Below are positions 61,120 to 64,000 of a stretch of DNA of 64,000 nt, in pieces. Each line of letters begins with the position of its first letter. Position 1 is the first letter of the stretch. A program made the position numbers and the translations under genes. The DNA comes from Plectrocnemia conspersa (Eukaryota; Arthropoda; Insecta; Trichoptera; Polycentropodidae), in the NCBI GenBank assembly GCA_009617715.1, contig VTFK01000110.1:558001-622000 (forward strand), read 5' to 3'. The notes under the pieces are model-generated. The model was not told the origin of the DNA. It saw only the letters and a list, made by a program, of their open reading frames with translations, and made no database searches.

Positions 61120-62690
61120 CCGTACAAGATACAGTCAAATTCTTATTGAGATGCGATGAAGAGTCAGTACCTTTCTGAAGTTATTTACGCTAGGTTGTAT
61201 CGTCGTAATGAGTTGAAACGGAATTTAAAAATTTCTTGAGTATCCCTCATATCACTTCGACCTTGCTCTTAGCGATTCATTTGTTCTACCCTACAACCGC
61301 CAATATAAATCTGCGTTGCTTATTTTTCAATTGAAAGTAGTTGTCAAAATCCTATTTTACACATCATAAACATAAATATGAACGCGTGTGATTATGTATT
61401 GGGCACCAAACATTTTTGTGTATTATACGATTAGCTAATTCGATTAAAAATATAAGCAGTTGACCGACTATAAAAGGAGGCGTGACAAATTCGTGACACT
61501 GTCTCCGGTGGTCTATTTATTAGTAAATCAATAAAGATAGAGTAAGAGGGTTCAAATAGATTAGACGCATTGTCGACAGTCAATGTTCATGTTTTCCATT
61601 TCAATTAGCGGCGGGACTTTGAGAAAGGAATAAGTTGACCGAACTGCTTAACGCTAACGTGTAAACTATGTTAACAAAAAAAAACATAATCGACGCGTGT
61701 TCGATCGAATAAATTATTTTTTTGTTGCAAATTGATCGATTGCTAAAAAAAGGTTGTATAAAATGACCTTGTGTAGTGTTTAAATATACGCGAGAATTCA
61801 TCGATTTCCGGTTACAATGAACCGCGTTATCCTCCTACCTAGATCATAAATTAGCGATTGATTCAGAGGGTTAATGGAACTTGCCACGTGATGATTTATT
61901 CATTTCACGGTTGATGTGCTTCTTAGAAACACAGCTTGGTAATCTTAGAATTGGTTTTATAAATCATAGTGATAAAAAATGATAATGACATGATTATCGA
62001 CAAATTGAAGACGGATAATAACACACGTAGATACAACTATCCGTGTGAATTCAAACTTACAGGTATATGGATCTACTTTTAAATATGTATTCTATAACTC
62101 CATAAGTGGTTTAGCAATATTTCTGAACATCAGATTAAATTTATCTTTTGGAAAATAATTGTTGGTTATGTATAATGCCCCTGCTCATCAGCAGGTCATT
62201 TCAAACTACAAAAAGACTCTATTCTAATTAAAATCTCGGTAAATCCAGCATCCAGATTCATCGATAAACTTATTGACACGCAATATTATTAGTGTCTTAA
62301 CGGACCGAATGGTACAGTACCGTATTTGTGTGAAAGAGATAATCCATGTACTAAAGCATATCATCGTCAGAAGATTTTGAATCACTCAGAAGCGCCGTAA
62401 AACGGAATTCAAACGTAAGCTGATGTCATGTGAACCCTTATTCGTCAATTTCCTATCATTTCCGCCTTTACCCAACAGTCAGCTCGTCTTTACCCGGCGA
62501 CTTTCGTTCACATGAGACACGGTTCCCATATAGTCACCTGACGTCGTGAAACCCGACATTACACTAAATTTTCGGACGCACCGCGTTCGTCTCGGACATA
62601 AAACGGAAGTTTACGTTCGATCCCGTCGGAGATAACGTAGTTGGATTTAATATTTCACGTTTACGAGTCACATAAATAGGCACGTACGTA
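61120..62690. other. Noncoding stretch, nothing recognised
   Basis: Mixed composition, no ORF or repeat end of note. A poly-AT run (62689-62712) separates it from the next GC-rich island. Confidence 0.4.
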
Positions 62691-62739
62691 TATATATATA
62701 ATATATACATATAGGATGAGGCTTTTCATTGTGATTCAT

Positions 62740-63200
62740 ATTTGATGATCGCGGGCCACCGACCCGTGCAAGTCCGACATTATTGTCCGCGGGTCATTGT
62801 TCTTGGCACTCGTGACCATCAACCACGGCCGGGCCGGCACACTGTGACCTTCGTCGTTCGCACCGTGAACTTCCGCCAACCGTCCTCCTCTCCTGACGCC
62901 GCGCCGGCCTGCGGCCCTTTCGCCAGAATCATTATCCTGTCAATTGATGACTAACGGCGCTAGCGGCCCCGATTGGCCATCATTGGCAACTTCCGGCTCC
63001 ACCGATCCATATGTGTGCCGGCCTTGACCGTGCGTCCATTTCATCGAATCGTTCGCACGGTTATATAATATTTTCAAAGCCCAACAACCAGTGGGTGGTC
63101 GCAGGAGTGGTCACTGTGTAAAAATGCGGCGCCACCTCGAGATTAGGCGTTGGGCTGTTTACAATACATAACAATAACGCATTATCACGTGGCGCGGCGT
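62740..63200. promoter_or_regulatory. GC-rich island, candidate enhancer or promoter
   Basis: G+C well above the window average, with CGATTGGCC (CCAAT-type site) at about 62970, GGCCGGGCCGGC at about 62830 and several CG dinucleotides. The 70-codon ORF inside shows no domain. Confidence 0.3.
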
Positions 63201-63239
63201 GATACAACAAAAGGCTGTGACTTATTATTTTTGAGGCAA

Positions 63240-63320
63240 TGTCGGTTCAGAAAAACAAGTTGGAAGAGCTGATAAATTATGAAGACAAACAGGATATACC
63301 TGATGGATACTACACGTAAA
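63240..63320 (+). other. Short open stretch MSVQKNKLEELIN, unassigned
   Basis: ATG at 63241 opens 26 codons with coding-like acidic/basic mix before a TAA. Too short to call; no splice donor at its end. Confidence 0.1.
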
Positions 63321-63689
63321 AATGTCGAATACTATTAGGTCATCTGTAAAAAATATGTCAATCTCAGCCAATCTGTGGCGACCATTCGTAATGCTAAACT
63401 GCTTCTCGGAACGAGATAAAAAAAGATAATTTACCGATACCAGTTATTTTAAATATATATATATTTTGGTGGATCATATGTTTTCGATACAGACAAATTA
63501 AGAGGTGTATAATAATAAAAAAAACAGCAGCCCAAAATCTGCAGAAATGTGTAGCAGCGAGAAAGAGTGAGAACTGTACGAGTTAAAAATTTAATAATAC
63601 GGAATTACATATGATTATTTATTTAAAGATATTTTTTTAGGACAATATTTAGGAAAATATTTTTTTTATATATTATATTAGACATACGT

Positions 63690-63745
63690 AACCGGGCAAG
63701 AACCGGGTACCCGGAGAACCGGGTAATTTAACGGGTAACCGGTTC
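63690..63745. repeat. Clustered AACCGGGTA motifs
   Basis: AACCGGGC, AACCGGGTACCCGG, AACCGGGT, AACGGGT and AACCGGTT follow within 55 bp in otherwise A/T-rich DNA. Clusters like this occur near the ends of some hAT-type elements as transposase-binding repeats. Confidence 0.6.
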
Positions 63746-64000
63746 TTTTCATTTCAATAAAATGTTTTTTTTTAATTAAACATCTGTTATTCTATTTTGC
63801 AAAACCGATTTAGGAATTGGTTAACCCCTTCCGGGGAAAGATATTCGGTGCTTCTAAGAAGTCCGTTAAAATCACAGCTGCATACAGATAGGTAGTGATA
63901 AGCGGGGTATCGAAAAAGTAAAATGAATTATATTCAAAATTCAAGAAATATAATATTCGTAAATTTGAGCTCCGGGTCAGTATATAATAGTTGACAAAAT

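Overview
This is a 64 kb stretch of AT-rich insect nuclear DNA. It holds one intact protein-coding gene, the insect orthologue of Drosophila brain tumor (brat), on the minus strand at 20913-23462. The insect assignment rests on the protein. Its N-terminal block and its whole C-terminal NHL beta-propeller are nearly identical to Drosophila Brat, including every RNA-contacting residue I could map. I cannot assign an insect order. Unlike Drosophila Brat, this protein keeps a complete C3HC4 RING finger ahead of two B-boxes, a coiled coil and the NHL domain, which is the full TRIM-NHL layout.

Layout on the plus-strand coordinates. (1) 1-8.9 kb: AT-rich DNA with diverged repeat units, a possible short first exon at about 5.6 kb, a cysteine-rich coding-like fragment near 5.1-5.4 kb, and a GC-richer patch at about 8 kb. 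(2) 8.9-20.9 kb: about 12 kb directly downstream of the brat stop codon. It has no credible ORFs but long blocks where C exceeds G on the plus strand, which fits a very long, C-poor brat 3'UTR. (3) 20.9-23.5 kb: the single brat coding exon, with a 3' splice site just upstream of its start codon. (4) 23.5-64 kb: brat 5' intron or upstream DNA. It has GC-rich islands that could be promoters or enhancers, candidate splice signals including one that looks like a recursive (ratchet) splice site, and many dead transposable elements.

The transposon remnants include a Tigger/pogo element with intact terminal inverted repeats (TIRs) and a TA duplication (33.1-34.9 kb), a second Tigger remnant (50.3-51.3 kb), two Tc1-like remnants (27.4 and 30.3 kb), and a piggyBac-like element with TTAA ends (40.7-43.3 kb). 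The piggyBac-like element contains a smaller TTAA element and probable mariner pieces. There are also a PIF/Harbinger-like element with TTA duplications (44.9-45.8 kb), a TA-flanked element with 44-bp TIRs inserted among LINE fragments (46.5-47.3 kb), LINE reverse-transcriptase remnants (46.3, 47.4, 55.2 and 59.7 kb), and a 213-bp tandem repeat at 49.5-50.2 kb whose unit recurs in the opposite orientation at the window start.

The only working gene is brat. In Drosophila its product represses translation and destabilises target mRNAs, often with Pumilio and Nanos, and restrains neural stem-cell and growth programmes. The rest of the window probably supplies its 3'UTR, 5' intron and regulatory DNA, plus mobile-element debris. 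I found no bacterial, viral, CRISPR or operon-like system.
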